Origin: Amia ocellicauda
Taxonomy: Eukaryota > Chordata > Actinopteri > Amiiformes > Amiidae
Assembly (NCBI RefSeq): GCF_036373705.1
Contig: NC_089856.1
Span: 3,543,501 to 3,607,500 of the forward strand
DNA length: 64,000 nucleotides
Direction of reading: 5' to 3'
The notes beneath the pieces are model-generated. The model searched no databases. It worked only from the letters and a program-made list of their open reading frames with translations, and was not told where the DNA came from. Each line of letters opens with the position of its first letter. Within the stretch, counting starts at the first letter, position 1. The position numbers and the translations under genes were made by a program. Shown in pieces: positions 29,701 to 42,611 of this stretch.

Positions 29701-31242
29701 GATTAGTCTTTCAGTTTCACTTGGTTTCAGTTAGTGTTATCAGGAAAATAAAAAATGTATAAATATATTATTTAAAAATACATCTGATTTTCAATAAAAG
29801 CAAAACAAACAGTGATGGTAGAGGGTCATTTTCATTAGACAAGAACACAGCACCACTCTTATTAAGGTTATTACCTTATTCCATCTGCTCTGCACTGACT
29901 GGATAAGACAGGCGAAATCTTTCCCTGCTTCTTCGATGGTATTTCTCTGGGTGATGTTGTTCCCTGGAGCAAGTCTGGCTGTTTGACCATGGTGGTGCTC
30001 AGCGCTTCCTGGCGGAGTATCAACACACAGGCACCTGGAGTGCAGCTGAATCCAAAGTCAAGGTCACTGTCTGGCATCTTGACATGACCATCGACGACTC
30101 CTCAGGAGGGAATCTCCAATAACCATCACAAACTGAATTGTGTGTGTGTGTGTGTGTATATGTATATATGTGTATGTAATAAAATGAATGTATAATATTC
30201 TTTACAAACCTTTGAAGTCGTGTCGTGGAGATTCTGTGTCCGGTCCCCCAAAATTGCACATTATTATTATTATTACTTCTTGGCAGACGCCCTTATCCAG
30301 GGCGACTTACAAAATAAGTGTAAAACAAAGTGCAAAAATACAGTTAAGTAAAAGGCATCAATCATTACAAATTCAATTAAACTAAACATAGCAATTCAAA
30401 ATACATTTTACAAATTCCAATTTACAATTTAAACAAGCAGGTACAGTAAGTGAGGTCCTACATCCTGGACGGTAAAAGCTAAGTGCTGTCAAGATGTAGG
30501 GTCAGCCGAGGGCTACAGGAAAGGGAGCAAGGAGGAAAACAATCAAAAACGCAAGAAGCAAATAAAACTGAGAAGTGCTATCTAGCAGGGATAAAGGACT
30601 AATATTACAAGATGCATACACATCCATTGCTAAAATAAAAAAAAACTTAAGACAAATACTGCTTTGAATAAGGAAAAACAAGAGATACAATCACACATGG
30701 AGTTTATACATCGGTTACTTTGCGGTTGGTTTAAACTCGAAAATCTCTTTAAATTACATTACATTATTTGTCATTTAGCAGACACTCTTATCCAGGGCGA
30801 CTTACATTTGCACCCATTTATACAGCTGGGCATTTTACTGGAGTAATCGAAGTGAAGTATCTTGCTCAAGGGCACAACAGCATTTTCGTTTCAAAGGTGT
30901 TTTATGAAGATCGAGCCGCACATGTCGCGGGTGTGACAGCTGTGTTTAGCCAGAGATCCCGGGGTTCCAGTGGAACATGATTACATTTCAATATTATTAT
31001 ATATTACTATTATTTATTTATTACAGACGCCCTTATCCAGGGCAACTTACACAACATAAGAACATTATTAAAAGTGCAATACAGTATACAATTACAGATC
31101 AAAACAGTACAAATTACAAGTTCAAAATCACAAAAGCGCATAAGAACAAATAGAGTAAATCCAGGTCCTACATGCTTGTGAGCTAATAATTGCAGACAAG
31201 ATGTGAAGTCACAGTCAGAGCTCAGGGGAGGGACACAGGGGG
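29701..31242. repeat. Spacer with three copies of an ACGCCCTTATCCAGGG-type repeat
   Basis: The shared core CAGACGCCCTTATCCAGGGC occurs at 30281-30311, 30771-30806 (diverged) and 31021-31050. Each is followed by AT-rich sequence that includes 'aaaagtgcaa'-like text. It looks like a dispersed fish repeat. A (GT)n run lies at 30139-30157. No gene was seen. Confidence 0.5.
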
Positions 31243-34200
31243 ATCAATATATAGTGTATGCGTCTTAGTATATAGTGTGTGCGTCTTAGTATGTAGTGTA
31301 TGTGTCTCAGTATGTAGTGTGTGCGTCTTAGTATGTAGTGTATGCGTCTCAGTATAGTGTATGCGTCTCAGTATAGTGTATGTGTCTCAGTATAGTGTAT
31401 GCGTCTCAGTATGTAGTGTATGCGTCTTAGTATGTAGTGTATGCGTCTCAGTATAGTGTATGCATCTCAGTATGTAGTGTGTGCGTCTTAGTATGTAGTG
31501 TATGGGTCTCAGTATGTAGTGTATGCGTCTCAGTATAGTGTATGCGTCTCAGTATGTAGTGTATGCGTCTCAGTATGTAGTGTATGCGTCTCAGTATAGT
31601 GTATGCGTCTCAGTATGTAGTGTATGCGTCTCAGTATGTAGTGTATGCGTCTTAGTATGTAGTGTATGCGTCTCAGTATAGTGTATGCGTCTCAGTATGT
31701 AGTGTGTGCGTCTCAGTATATAGTGTATGTGTCTCAGTATAGTGTATGCGTCTCAGTATGTAGTGTATGTGTCTCAGTATATAGTGTGTGCGTCTCAGTA
31801 TGTAGTGTATGTGTCTCACTATAATGTATGCGTCTCAGTATGTAGTGTATGCGTCTCAGTATGTAGTGTGTGCGTCTCAGTATGTAGTGTGTGCGTCTCA
31901 GTATAGTGTATGCGTCTCAGTATGTAGTGTGTGCGTCTCAGTATGTAGTGTATGCGTCTCAGTATAATGTATGCGTCTCAGTATATAGTGTGTGCGTCTC
32001 AGTATGTAGTGTGTGCGTCTCAGTATAATGTATGCGTCTCAGTATATAGTGTGTGCGTCTCAGTATGTAGTGTATGTGTCTCACTATAATGTATGCGTCT
32101 CAGTATGTAGTGTATGCGTCTCAGTATGTAGTGTGTGCGTCTCAGTATGTAGTGTGTGCGTCTCAGTATAGTGTATGCGTCTCAGTATGTAGTGTATGCG
32201 TCTCAGTATGTAGTGTGTGCGTCTCAGTATGTAGTGTATGTGTCTCGGTATAATGTATGCGTCTCAGTATGTAGTGTGTGCGTCTCAGTATGTAGTGTAT
32301 GTGTCTCAGTATAGTGTATGCGTCTCAGTATGTAGTGTATGCGTCTCAGTATGTAGTGTATGTGTCTCAGTATAATGTATGAGTCTCAGTATGTAGTGTG
32401 TGCGTCTCAGTATGTAGTGTATGTGTCTCAGTATAATGTATGCGTCTCAGTATGTAGTGTGTGCGTCTCAGTATAGTGTATGCATCTCAGTATGTAGTGT
32501 ATGTGTCTCAGTATGTAGTGTATGTGTCTCAGTATAATGTATGCGTCTCAGTATGTAGTGTATGTGTCTCAGTATGTAGTGTATGCGTCTCAGTATGTAG
32601 TGTGTGCGTCTCAGTATATAGTGTATGCGTCTCAGTATATAGTGTATGTTTGTCAGTATAGTGTATGCGTCTCAGTATGTAGTGTATGTGTCTCAGTATG
32701 TAGTGTATGTGTCTCAGTATAATGTATGCGTCTCAGTATGTAGTGTATGTGTCTCAGTATAATGTATGCGTCTCAGTATGTAGTGTATGTGTCTCAGTAT
32801 AATGTATGCGTCTCAGTATAGTGTATGCGTCTCAGTATGTAGTGTGTGCGTCTTAGTATGTAGTGTATGCGTCTCAGTATGTAGTGTATGCGTCTCAGTA
32901 TAGTGTATGCGTCTCAGTATAGTGTATGCGTCTCAGTATGTAGTGTATGCGTCTCAGTATGTAGTGTATGCGTCTTAGTATGTAGTGTATGCGTCTCAGT
33001 ATAGTGTATGCGTCTCAGTATGTAGTGTGTGCGTCTTAGTATGTAGTGTATGCGTCTCAGTATGTAGTGTATGCGTCTCAGTATAGTGTATGCGTCTCAG
33101 TATGTAGTGTATGCGTCACAGTATGTAGTGTATGCGTCTTAGTATGTAGTGTATGCGTCTCAGTATAGTGTATGTGTCTCAGTATAGTGTATGCGTCTCA
33201 GTATGTAGTGTGTGCGTCTCAGTATATAGTGTATGTGTCTCAGTATAGTGTATGCGTCTCAGTATGTAGTGTATGTGTCTCAGTATATAGTGTGTCTCAG
33301 TATGTAGTGTGTGCGTCTCAGTATAATGTATGCGTCTCAGTATATAGTGTATGCGTCTCAGTATGTAGTGTATGCGTCTCAGTATGTAGTGTATGCGTCT
33401 TAGTATGTAGTGTATGCGTCTCAGTATAGTGTATGCGTCTCAGTATGTAGTGTATGCGTCACAGTATGTAGTGTATGCGTCTTAGTATGTAGTGTATGCG
33501 TCTCAGTATAGTGTATGTGTCTCAGTATAGTGTATGCGTCTCAGTATGTAGTGTGTGCGTCTCAGTATATAGTGTATGTGTCTCAGTATAGTGTATGCGT
33601 CTCAGTATGTAGTGTATGTGTCTCAGTATATAGTGTGTCTCAGTATGTAGTGTATGCGTCTCAGTATAGTGTATGCGTCTCAGTATAGTGTATGCGTCTC
33701 AGTATGTAGTGTATGCGTCTCAGTATGTAGTGTATGCGTCTTAGTATGTAGTGTATGCGTCTCAGTATAGTGTATGCGTCTCAGTATGTAGTGTATGCGT
33801 CTCAGTATAGTGTATGCGTCTCAGTATGTAGTGTATGCGTCACAGTATGTAGTGTATGCGTCTTAGTATGTAGTGTATGCGTCTCAGTATAGTGTATGTG
33901 TCTCAGTATAGTGTATGCGTCTCAGTATGTAGTGTGTGCGTCTCAGTATATAGTGTATGTGTCTCAGTATAGTGTATGCGTCTCAGTATGTAGTGTATGT
34001 GTCTCAGTATATAGTGTGTCTCAGTATGTAGTGTGTGCGTCTCAGTATAATGTATGCGTCTCAGTATATAGTGTATGCGTCTCAGTATATAGTGTGTGCG
34101 TCTCAGTATGTAGTGTGTGCGTCTCAGTATAATGTATGCGTCTCAGTATATAGTGTATGCGTCTCAGTATATAGTGTGTGCGTCTCAGTATGTAGTGTAT

Positions 34201-35850
34201 GTGTCTCACTATAATGTATGCGTCTCAGTATGTAGTGTATGCGTCTCAGTATGTAGTGTGTGAGTCTCAGTATATAGTGTATGTGTCTCAGTATAGTGTA
34301 TGCGTCTCAGTATGTAGTGTATGTGTCTCAGTATATAGTGTGTCTCAGTATGTAGTGTGTGCGTCTCAGTATAGTGTATGCGTCTCAGTATGTAGTGTAT
34401 GCGTCTCAGTATGTAGTGTGTGCGTCTCAGTATGTAGTGTATGTGTCTCAGTATAATGTATGCGTCTCAGTATGTAGTGTGTGCGTCTCAGTATGTAGTG
34501 TGTGCGTCTCAGTATAGTGTATGCATCTCAGTATGTAGTGTATGTGTCTCAGTATGTAGTGTATGTGTCTCAGTATAATGTATGCGTCTCAGTATGTAGT
34601 GTATGTGTCTCAGTATGTATTGTATGTGTCTCAGTATGTAGTGTATGCGTCTCAGTATGTAGTGTATGTGTCTCAGTATGTAGTGTATGTGTCTCAGTAT
34701 AATGTATGCGTCTCAGTATGTAGTGTGTGCGTCTCAGTATGTAGTGTATGCGTCTCAGTATAGTGTATGCGTCTCAGTATAGTGTATGCGTCTCAGTATG
34801 TAGTGTATGCGTCACAGTATGTAGTGTATGCGTCTTAGTATGTAGTGTATGCGTCTCAGTATAGTGTATGTGTCTCAGTATAGTGTATGCGTCTCAGTAT
34901 GTAGTGTGTGCGTCTCAGTATATAGTGTATGTGTCTCAGTATAGTGTATGCGTCTCAGTATGTAGTGTATGTGTCTCAGTATATAGTGTGTCTCAGTATG
35001 TAGTGTGTGCGTCTCAGTATAATGTATGCGTCTCAGTATATAGTGTATGCGTCTCAGTATATAGTGTGTGCGTCTCAGTATGTAGTGTGTGCGTCTCAGT
35101 ATAATGTATGCGTCTCAGTATATAGTGTATGCGTCTCAGTATATGGTGTGTGCGTCTCAGTATGTAGTGTATGTGTCTCACTATAATGTATGCGTCTCAG
35201 TATGTAGTGTATGCGTCTCAGTATGTAGTGTGTGCGTCTCAGTATGTAGTGTGTGCATCTCAGTATAGTGTATGCGTCTCAGTATGTAGTGTGTGCGTCT
35301 CAGTATGTAGTGTATGCGTCTCAGTATGTAGTGTGTGCGTCTCAGTATGTAGTGTGTGCATCTCAGTATAGTGTATGCGTCTCAGTATGTAGTGTGTGTG
35401 TCTCAGTATGTAGTGTATGTGTCTCAGTATAATGTATGCGTCTCAGTATGTAGTGTGTGCGTCTCAGTATGTAGTGTGTGCGTCTCAGTATAGTGTATGC
35501 GTCTCAGTATATAGTGTATGCGTCTCAGTATGTAGTGTATGTGTCTCAGTATTTAGTGTATGTGTCTCAGTATAATGTATGCGTCTCATTATGTAGTGTA
35601 TGTGTCTCAGTATGTAGTGTATGTGTCTCAGTATAATGTATGCGTCTCAGTATGTAGTGTATGTGTCTCAGTATGTAGTGTATGTGTCTCAGTATAATGT
35701 ATGCGTCTCAGTATGTAGTGTATGTGTCTCAGTATGTAGTGTATGTGTCTCAGTATAATGTATGCGTCTCAGTATGTAGTGTATGTGTCTCAGTATGTAG
35801 TGTATGTGTCTCAGTATGTAGTGTATGTGTCTCAGTATGTAGTGTATGCA
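31243..35850 (+). repeat. 4.6 kb minisatellite array, 19-21 bp unit
   Basis: This is about 225 tandem units of GTCTCAGTATGTAGTGTATGC (21 bases) and the 19-base form GTCTCAGTATAGTGTATGC, with variants at a few positions (gcg/gtg, gtc/gtctta, tagtg/aatg). Long open frames across it, with SQYVVYV-like repeats, are only by-products of the repeat. Blocks recur at 972-base spacing (33896 with 34868; 34199 with 35171). Its right edge is about 70 bases before the start of copy C similarity (35919). The small arrays near 12.4, 44.0 and 57.6 kb have the same unit on the other strand. Confidence 0.95.
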
Positions 35851-36048
35851 CCACGGGGTGAATAATGTCCTACCTAGTGGTTGTAAAATACAGTCCTCCT
35901 AAAATACTAACTTAGTTAGATAACTTAATCTGTGTGGTGCTTTCTACTTTCAATTGTGTGCACAAAGCTCACTATCCTGATTCCAGAGGAAACGCGTCTC
36001 CTTTGGCTTTGGGAGAGAGCAGCGTTTCTCCAGAGGTACGCGTGTAAA

Positions 36049-36067
36049 ACTACAACACCCAGCATGC
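36049..36067 (+). promoter_or_regulatory. ZNF143/THAP11-type motif, copy C
   Basis: The sequence is identical to the copy A motif, ACTACAACACCCAGCATGC. Confidence 0.5.
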
Positions 36068-36127
36068 ACTGCTCCGAGCCTCGTCCCGGCGCCACGCGTT
36101 CCGTGTGTGTATGTGCGACGGCGGGCG

Positions 36128-36140
36128 GTTGCTAGGCGAC
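36128..36140 (+). promoter_or_regulatory. RFX X-box, copy C
   Basis: GTTGCTAGGCGAC is conserved with copies A and D although the gene body of C is the most decayed. Confidence 0.55.
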
Positions 36141-36716
36141 GGTGCGGGGCTGTGCGGCGGCTCGCGCTCAGGGGCGTCATTTGTCCCGACTGTCTGCACG
36201 TGAGAGCACGCGTGATGCGGGCGACGAGCAGGACGTCATCGCCGAGCAGATCGACGAGCTGCGGAGGAGGATCCGGATAATCGGTAGGTGTTTGTGCAGC
36301 TCCTGAAGCAGGGCAGCCATTGATCCGCTCACATCTGTATCAAAACCAGCAAGAGCGACGTCGCTGTTGCAGCTTCTGTCGGAAACGTCACTGGACTTAA
36401 AGAGACAGTAGGAGCCGCACAGTTGCTAGTTATCCTCCATGCGCCATGTGGACACGGTGTCTGTTCAGGTTCCCCACAGCGCCTCTGCTCGGTTTGGGAA
36501 ATCTCTCTGCTGTCATGAAAGCCTGCTTTAGTCACTGTAATTAGTTCAGTTAAGCAGCCGGACACTGTCCCTGTGCGCAGTGTAAAGCAGGATTTTAACA
36601 GACCTGGATGTGAACAACTTGACTACAGCCGGCTTTTGTCACTATATTGAAGTCAGTCAATTGAAAGCCTCATGGATCTGCGAAGAAAAGTTTTAGATGT
36701 CACTGTTTTCAAGATG

Positions 36717-36777
<61 letters not shown>

Positions 36778-37262
36778 ACTGACGTCTATATGAATACTGT
36801 CTATACAAAATCTGCATATTCCTTATCTTATTATCTCCAAATTTCCAGAGGGGAACAAGACTGCTATCTATGTGAGCTCACAGTACACCATCGAGCAGTA
36901 CAAGGACATGATTCTGCAGCTCCAGCAGCAGGACGAGAAGCAGCGGCCTGAGCCCTTACCGGTGAGAGGGTTTAGGCTACACTCTTTCCTTCCTGCCTTG
37001 TGGCTTCGGATGGGCCTGTGTTGATTATTAGTATTTGTAAACCACTGGAGATAAACCCGTATTCTCCAGCTTTTTGAAGTGGGATGAAGCCAATTATCAG
37101 TTCAATTAAGGTTTCAATGAATTAATTGAGAGTGCAGTTTGATCACAAGCCTGTAGTACCAGGATTGGGAACTAAGCCTTGATATCTGGATGGCTGTGAA
37201 AGTGAAATGGATGCTCAGCCACACGCTGCCCTGTACTGAAATCATATCTATGGAAACCATAG

Positions 37263-37358
37263 GAGGAGGAGATAGTGTACAAGGAGCGCAAACAGAGGAA
37301 GAGGATCGGGAACAAGAAGGAGGAGATGAATGCACAGGCTGAACTAGAGGAGAAGGAG
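37263..37358 (+). CDS. Exon 7 of copy C (32 codons, unlike that of B)
   Basis: The sequence between an AG (37261-37262) and GTAGGTGTGAG reads EEEIVYKERKQRKRIGNKKE and ends with AELEEKE in phase 0. The intron after it is plainly the same as the one after exon 7 of B, but the exon differs strongly from B (AELQRQEEMLNRESREREK). Both fit the ODAD3 region rich in RERKKRER-like text. It is a diverged homologue or a neighbouring exon. Confidence 0.5.
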
Positions 37359-39159
37359 GTAGGTGTGAGAATCGGGGTCATCATTGACTTTTTTATTTCT
37401 TTGCCCAATGGTTGAACTTGGACTGTATAGGGAAGAGCAAAAGAGCACCGAGTTTAGGAATGAGAGGAAGCCGTTCGAACCCTCGTGCTCGCCGGGCTGC
37501 TCGGCACTTTGACCCGAGAGTCGCCTCCATTTGAGAATCATCCCAAACTGTGGGCTTGTTCCACCCCCCACCTCTCTCTGTGTAGAGGTGCCTCTGGTCT
37601 CCTGTTCTCAAAACCTGACCGATTCTGGATATGAAGTTCAGCAGTCGCTCTTGTGGAGTTTTCTCATGACTGAACACAGTTCTGGATGAGGGTCTGCTTT
37701 TATTTTGGCCCGTACCTACAGGCATTTATTCTGCAGTCTCCTGACAGGATCGCTCCCTCTTTGCAGGCGACTAGTGATACATCTGCGATACCCCTCTGTG
37801 GGCAGTAGAGGGCTCCCTCACAACACGATGCGACTTACCTGTATAAGTCACTCTGCAGCAGAGAAGGTCGCATGTCCCAGACTGGGCCGGCCTAATGGTT
37901 TACAATATGAAGAGCCCAGGTCCAGCTGGCGCGCCTCACCTGACGTCACTTGCACAGCAGGGTTAGGGGTCCAGTTTGGGTTGGGGTTTCAAAAGTCTTG
38001 TGGTCAGAACATGGGCCAACTATTGCCTTTGAGAAGTCTTGCAAAGTGCATTGAGACTGCACTTTTAATAGAACATTACGAACACAAAGCCCATGAATGG
38101 GTCATTTGAAGAAAAGGTGGGGATCAGTCGCTCATTATAACACGAGGAGTAATTTGTCCTGGATGTAAACTCGGGCATTTCACACCCTGGCTGAATTCTT
38201 CACACGTGAAAAGGCCTGGCAACCTGGCAATGTTTACACATACTCTCCTTTCTCCAGAGGTGTGAAGAGCAGTTCAGTGCACACTTAACGAGGCAGGGTG
38301 TGGCCTCATTAGGCAGCAAGCCATTGACCTGCAGTCCAGCTCATAACACAGACGCACGTTAGAAGCCTGAAATAAAGAAACTGGTGTCAGGGTTACATTT
38401 TAGGTAGTTTTTAGTTTCACATTTTGACTAGTGTAGCAATTACTTTCAGGGGTTACAGTAGTTATCTGTTATCTGTTGCGTCTGGGAAGCCTTATCCTCT
38501 CCCAGACAACACACACAGGCTCCCAATAGTGTGAGGGTTGCGTCTCCACACGGGTCATTTCACACGGGCTCACCCTCACGTCTTGGTCTCGGCTAGGACT
38601 GGGGTTCCAGCTACATCGATCTGATAACGGAGGGGATGCGGAAGAGATAAACCATTTTTGGTACCAAGACTGACCTCAATTATGCGTGTGTGTGTCTGTA
38701 TCTGTGTCTGTCTGTCTCGAAACGTCTGGAGCAGATGAAAGAGAAGTACAACAAGTCCCAGCTCAGACTGAGGGAGAAGAAGAAGAGACTGGAGGCCGAG
38801 TTAAAGGAGATGAAGGACTCAGAGCAGGCCAAGCGCTCCAGGTACTGCTTATATCACCGTCGTATCCCCCGCCCCCCTTCAGTTCAGTCACCAGACAAAG
38901 GGCAATTGTCCAGTTTTCAAACATCTCTTGCACTACGTCAGGCTGAACTTCCCCTGCTGTGTTGTACTGTGCTCACTTATGTGTTCGGTCTTGTGTCACA
39001 CAAATAACAAATGAAAGGAAAAACCTGAATAAATGAGTGGAGGAACATAATGATGCAGATGCCTCCAAAGAGGTGTATGCATGATGCAATTAAGCAATTA
39101 ACATCCTATCATGCTCTGTGGTATGTATACAAATGCTGAACAGGCCCAGTTGACCTCAA

Positions 39160-39300
39160 TTTTGGATCAAGATGGCAGTGCGTAAACCCCTCAATACAAA
39201 TTTGAGAGTTCAATGGTTCAAAAAACATAGGCACTGGTCTACAGAGGTGTGTAAAAAAGTGATCTGGTCAGATGAGTCACCCTTCACCATATTCTCAGCA
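39160..39300 (+). pseudogene. Tc1-like transposase remnant in copy C
   Basis: [20 protein letters not shown] matches the remnant in A. The sequence stops shortly after ARGRVHVCSDTKRTA and joins intron sequence at about 39340, so the second half is deleted. Confidence 0.65.
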
Positions 39301-41463
39301 AGGGGGCGAGTGCATGTGTGTAGCGACACCAAGAGAACGGCATTTGTCTCTGTTCCCATTTTGATCAAAATCTCAGGGCTGCCCAGCAACCCTTTGTGTA
39401 TCTGGTGCTTGAAGGCTAACACAGGAGTTGAGTGTGTGTTTCATTGTGTGTGGCTCCTGTACACTGAGCCCAGGGTTGCTGTGTCCTCGTGTGTATTGTT
39501 AAAGCCTCCTTCTGCTGACTGTTCCTCAGAGGTATTTAGCTGTGCACCATCCCCTGCAGTTGTACTGTCTGTCTATTCTCAGTTTGCCTCAGTGCCCTTC
39601 CGCCCCCATCTCCTGTGTGTCGAATAATACAGTGACAACTGTGTATTCAGCGCCTTTCGTCATAAGTAAGGGATCCTGTATAAGCTATCTCAGTTTACAA
39701 ACTCTTCTGTTTCTAAACCATTGTTAAACCCGGAAGCACAGCTGCACACAGCTGGATAAGCTGTTTCTTCCTGCCCCAGCATTGAGTAAAAAATTATATC
39801 TAAATCCCTTGCTCACTTATATCAATGGTTCCCATCCCTGGTCCTGGAGGACGCCCTACCCTGCTGGGTTTTGTTCCAACCAAGTTCTCAATTTATTAAT
39901 TGAACCTTAACTCAAGTAACAATCTGCTTAGATTACATTTTTTAAATTGTGCAATGAAAGAGCTGGTTCTTTAATAAGTTCCTCATACAATTCTATACTT
40001 AACTTAATCCCCCTACTGTTTAAAACAATTAAAAGGCTCTGATTTAAGAAATTATTAATTCAATTAAGGGTTCAATTATGTATTTGAGCGCTCTGTTGGA
40101 AAAAATCCCCCAGTTGCACTGATCAAAGCCTTGCAGGAGTCTAGTGACTTATGATCATCCAAATAAATTACAGCTTTTCCATTGATTCAGTCAAACAAAA
40201 TAAATGAATACAATACTTCCTCACAGCCACACAAGCAAAATACAAAACAGAAAGCTACTGTTTAAAGAACTCGACAGCGGTAGTCGATTCTGACCAGGCG
40301 TGCAGACGTCATGCCAACTCGCCGAATTTCGGTTCAGGGTCGTGCCTCAGTGTCTGTTTACATGTTGTTCGGCGGGGGGGGTTGGGGCTAGCCCTGGTTA
40401 ATGGGGTCTCTCTCTATGCCCGTCTCCCACAGTGAGCAGCAGATGGTGGAGGAGGCCAAGGCTCACCTGAGGGCCGTGGAAAAGCAACGATACGCATTCC
40501 AAGAGAATTCTCAGCAGGTGACCCGCACCCTGAATGCAGTGACCATCGGGGTGAAGCACCTGAGTAACATGCTGGACCACATCAAGCAGGTAAGCCCCGC
40601 CCCCTTTCTCCCCGCGGAGAGATCTGCAGCCGGCCCGGCACACAGATTAGTGGCTCCTGGACCACAGAGCCCAGCTTGTAGAAAGCTGGAAGTGAAAGGG
40701 CACTGCGGAGATCTACTATAGTGGTTTGACACGGGGAGGAGAGCTGTCTGACACTGTGGTTCAGCTGTCCACAAATGAGCCTTTAGTGTATTTTTAGGGC
40801 ATGGACTAGTCCTCTCTCTCTCACTAATGTATCATATATGCATTTTTCAGTTTTCCTCTCATTTCACAGTTCCTCACTACAGTTCAGGATGCGAGTCTGT
40901 TCTGCAGCCTGCAAAGGACTGTGGAAGCGTATCTGACGATTTCATTCATGACTAAAAACAATGCCTGGAAAGTTAGAATGGGAATCTAGAATAGTACACT
41001 GTACTAGTGTACGATTTGTAAAGTGGAAAGTCTTCCCTGCCCTGCTTTCTTAGTATTTTACATCAGCGTTGTGTTTTGAAGCCAGTGTCCGTCTGTAGCA
41101 GCAACATCGACATGTTTGAATGTAAACAGTGCATGTATTTTGTACACAGCAGCTACCTGCCTGTGTGTGTTTAAACCAGGCTTATGGAGAAAGAAATCAG
41201 GACTGCAGTGTCTGTGTCAAATTGCATGTAGTGGGTGCCGTAATTGGAGTTTGAGTTGATGAATCAGAGGAACTGATCTGTGGAGTACAAAGCTAGGCAT
41301 TTCTAGGCATTTCGCACATCTAGGACAGGGGTAGTTAAGACCCATTCTATGCCCATAGACATCTTAATGTAAATTTCCAGCTGAAATTTGGAAAGAAGGT
41401 CTGGAGGGACGGCGAGGGATCTCACTTAATCACACATTTATTTCTCTCTCTCTGTCCCTCTCT

Positions 41464-41878
41464 CAGGGTTGGTACGGGTGCTTGAAATCCTTGAAAATGC
41501 TTGAATTTTAATGTGGTATTTTCAAGGTTGTGAAAGTGCTTGAATTTTGAATAAAGTGCTGGATTTTTGTGAAAAATGATTAAATGAATGATCTTGGGGA
41601 TATAACTACAATGGTTGGGGAGCCAGTTGATTGCTTTATGCCGCGCCCAGTGCGACTCCTGTTGGATGAGCTGGTGTGTTTGATGCGCTGAGTGTGAGCC
41701 GCTGAGACAGCGCGCATCAGCGCCCAGTGAGGCAAATGTGCCACAATGCTGCCGTTTCAGAGGAGGGGGCTCCATAACATTGAATATACACTCTGGTTAA
41801 AACAAGGTCCACATTTGCGGATAGCATTGTAATACTTTGCATTAGTATCTGCTGGTCTCTGCTTTTTTATTTTTTTAA

Positions 41879-41937
<59 letters not shown>

Positions 41938-42611
41938 TAAATAACATGTTGATGGTTTAGTATTCAAAATCAATTATTATAATGTGTAATTCCATTTAAG
42001 AAAATTAAAAAAGCAGAGACCAGCAGATACTAATGCAAAGTATTTATTGCTGAGGGAGATTCCATAACATAAAGACCGTCACTGTTTACTAGGTTAAGGA
42101 TATAGGAACATTGAAGAGAATAAACATGATGCTGTTTTGACAGTAAGTGAGCATACTGAATATACATGGATTGACTCGTAGAACTTTGTTATGCTCTATT
42201 TTACATTTGCTCCTTGAATGTACATGGAAGTTCAATACAGAAAAGTGTTGATGTAGCTTTTTATGTTTTGCATGTTTAAAACAATTGTGTATTGGTGTTC
42301 ACTAATTTTGACTGATTGCAAGATGGATTTATATTGATTTAATATCAACCTGATTTTAGCCAGGTAACAACACAATGCCAAGTGTACATGAAGGCTCTCA
42401 TGAAACAATTTTGCTGTTACAGCATAATAACATCTAATAGTGTGGTGAAATTATAATTTCATGTGCTTAGTTCAGTGCAGAAAAGTGTGCATTTTAGATG
42501 AGAAGGTTTAGTTCACCAAGGCTGTGAGGTGCTGGAAAATCTTTGACCTTGCACCTTGAAAGTACTTGAAAAGTGCTTGAATTTGACTTTTGAAAAGCTG
42601 TACGAACCCTG
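41464..42611. mobile_element. hAT-like non-autonomous element in intron 10 of copy C
   Basis: The ends CAGGGTTGGTAC and GTACGAACCCTG form short inverted repeats, set in a CT-rich tract that hides the target duplication. Sequence just inside both ends is rich in 'gtgcttgaa'. Copies A and D lack it at this place. An internal 38-base inverted repeat (41831-41868 with 42007-42044) flanks an (AT)n run. No transposase was seen. Confidence 0.65.
41883..41944. repeat. (AT)n then (AAAT)n microsatellite
   Basis: The AT run to 41927 is followed by AAAT units, inside the hAT-like element between its internal inverted repeats. Confidence 0.9.

Noticed and set aside
31243-35850. Long open frames with SQYVVYV-type repeats, or a CRISPR-like array
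   Set aside because: The frames arise from a 21-base unit without stops. There are no distinct spacers between repeats, and the setting is a vertebrate genome, so it is a minisatellite.
39172-39627. 151-codon frame in copy C as a transposase gene
   Set aside because: Only the first 40 or so codons are Tc1-like; the rest is intron sequence shared with A and D in another setting.
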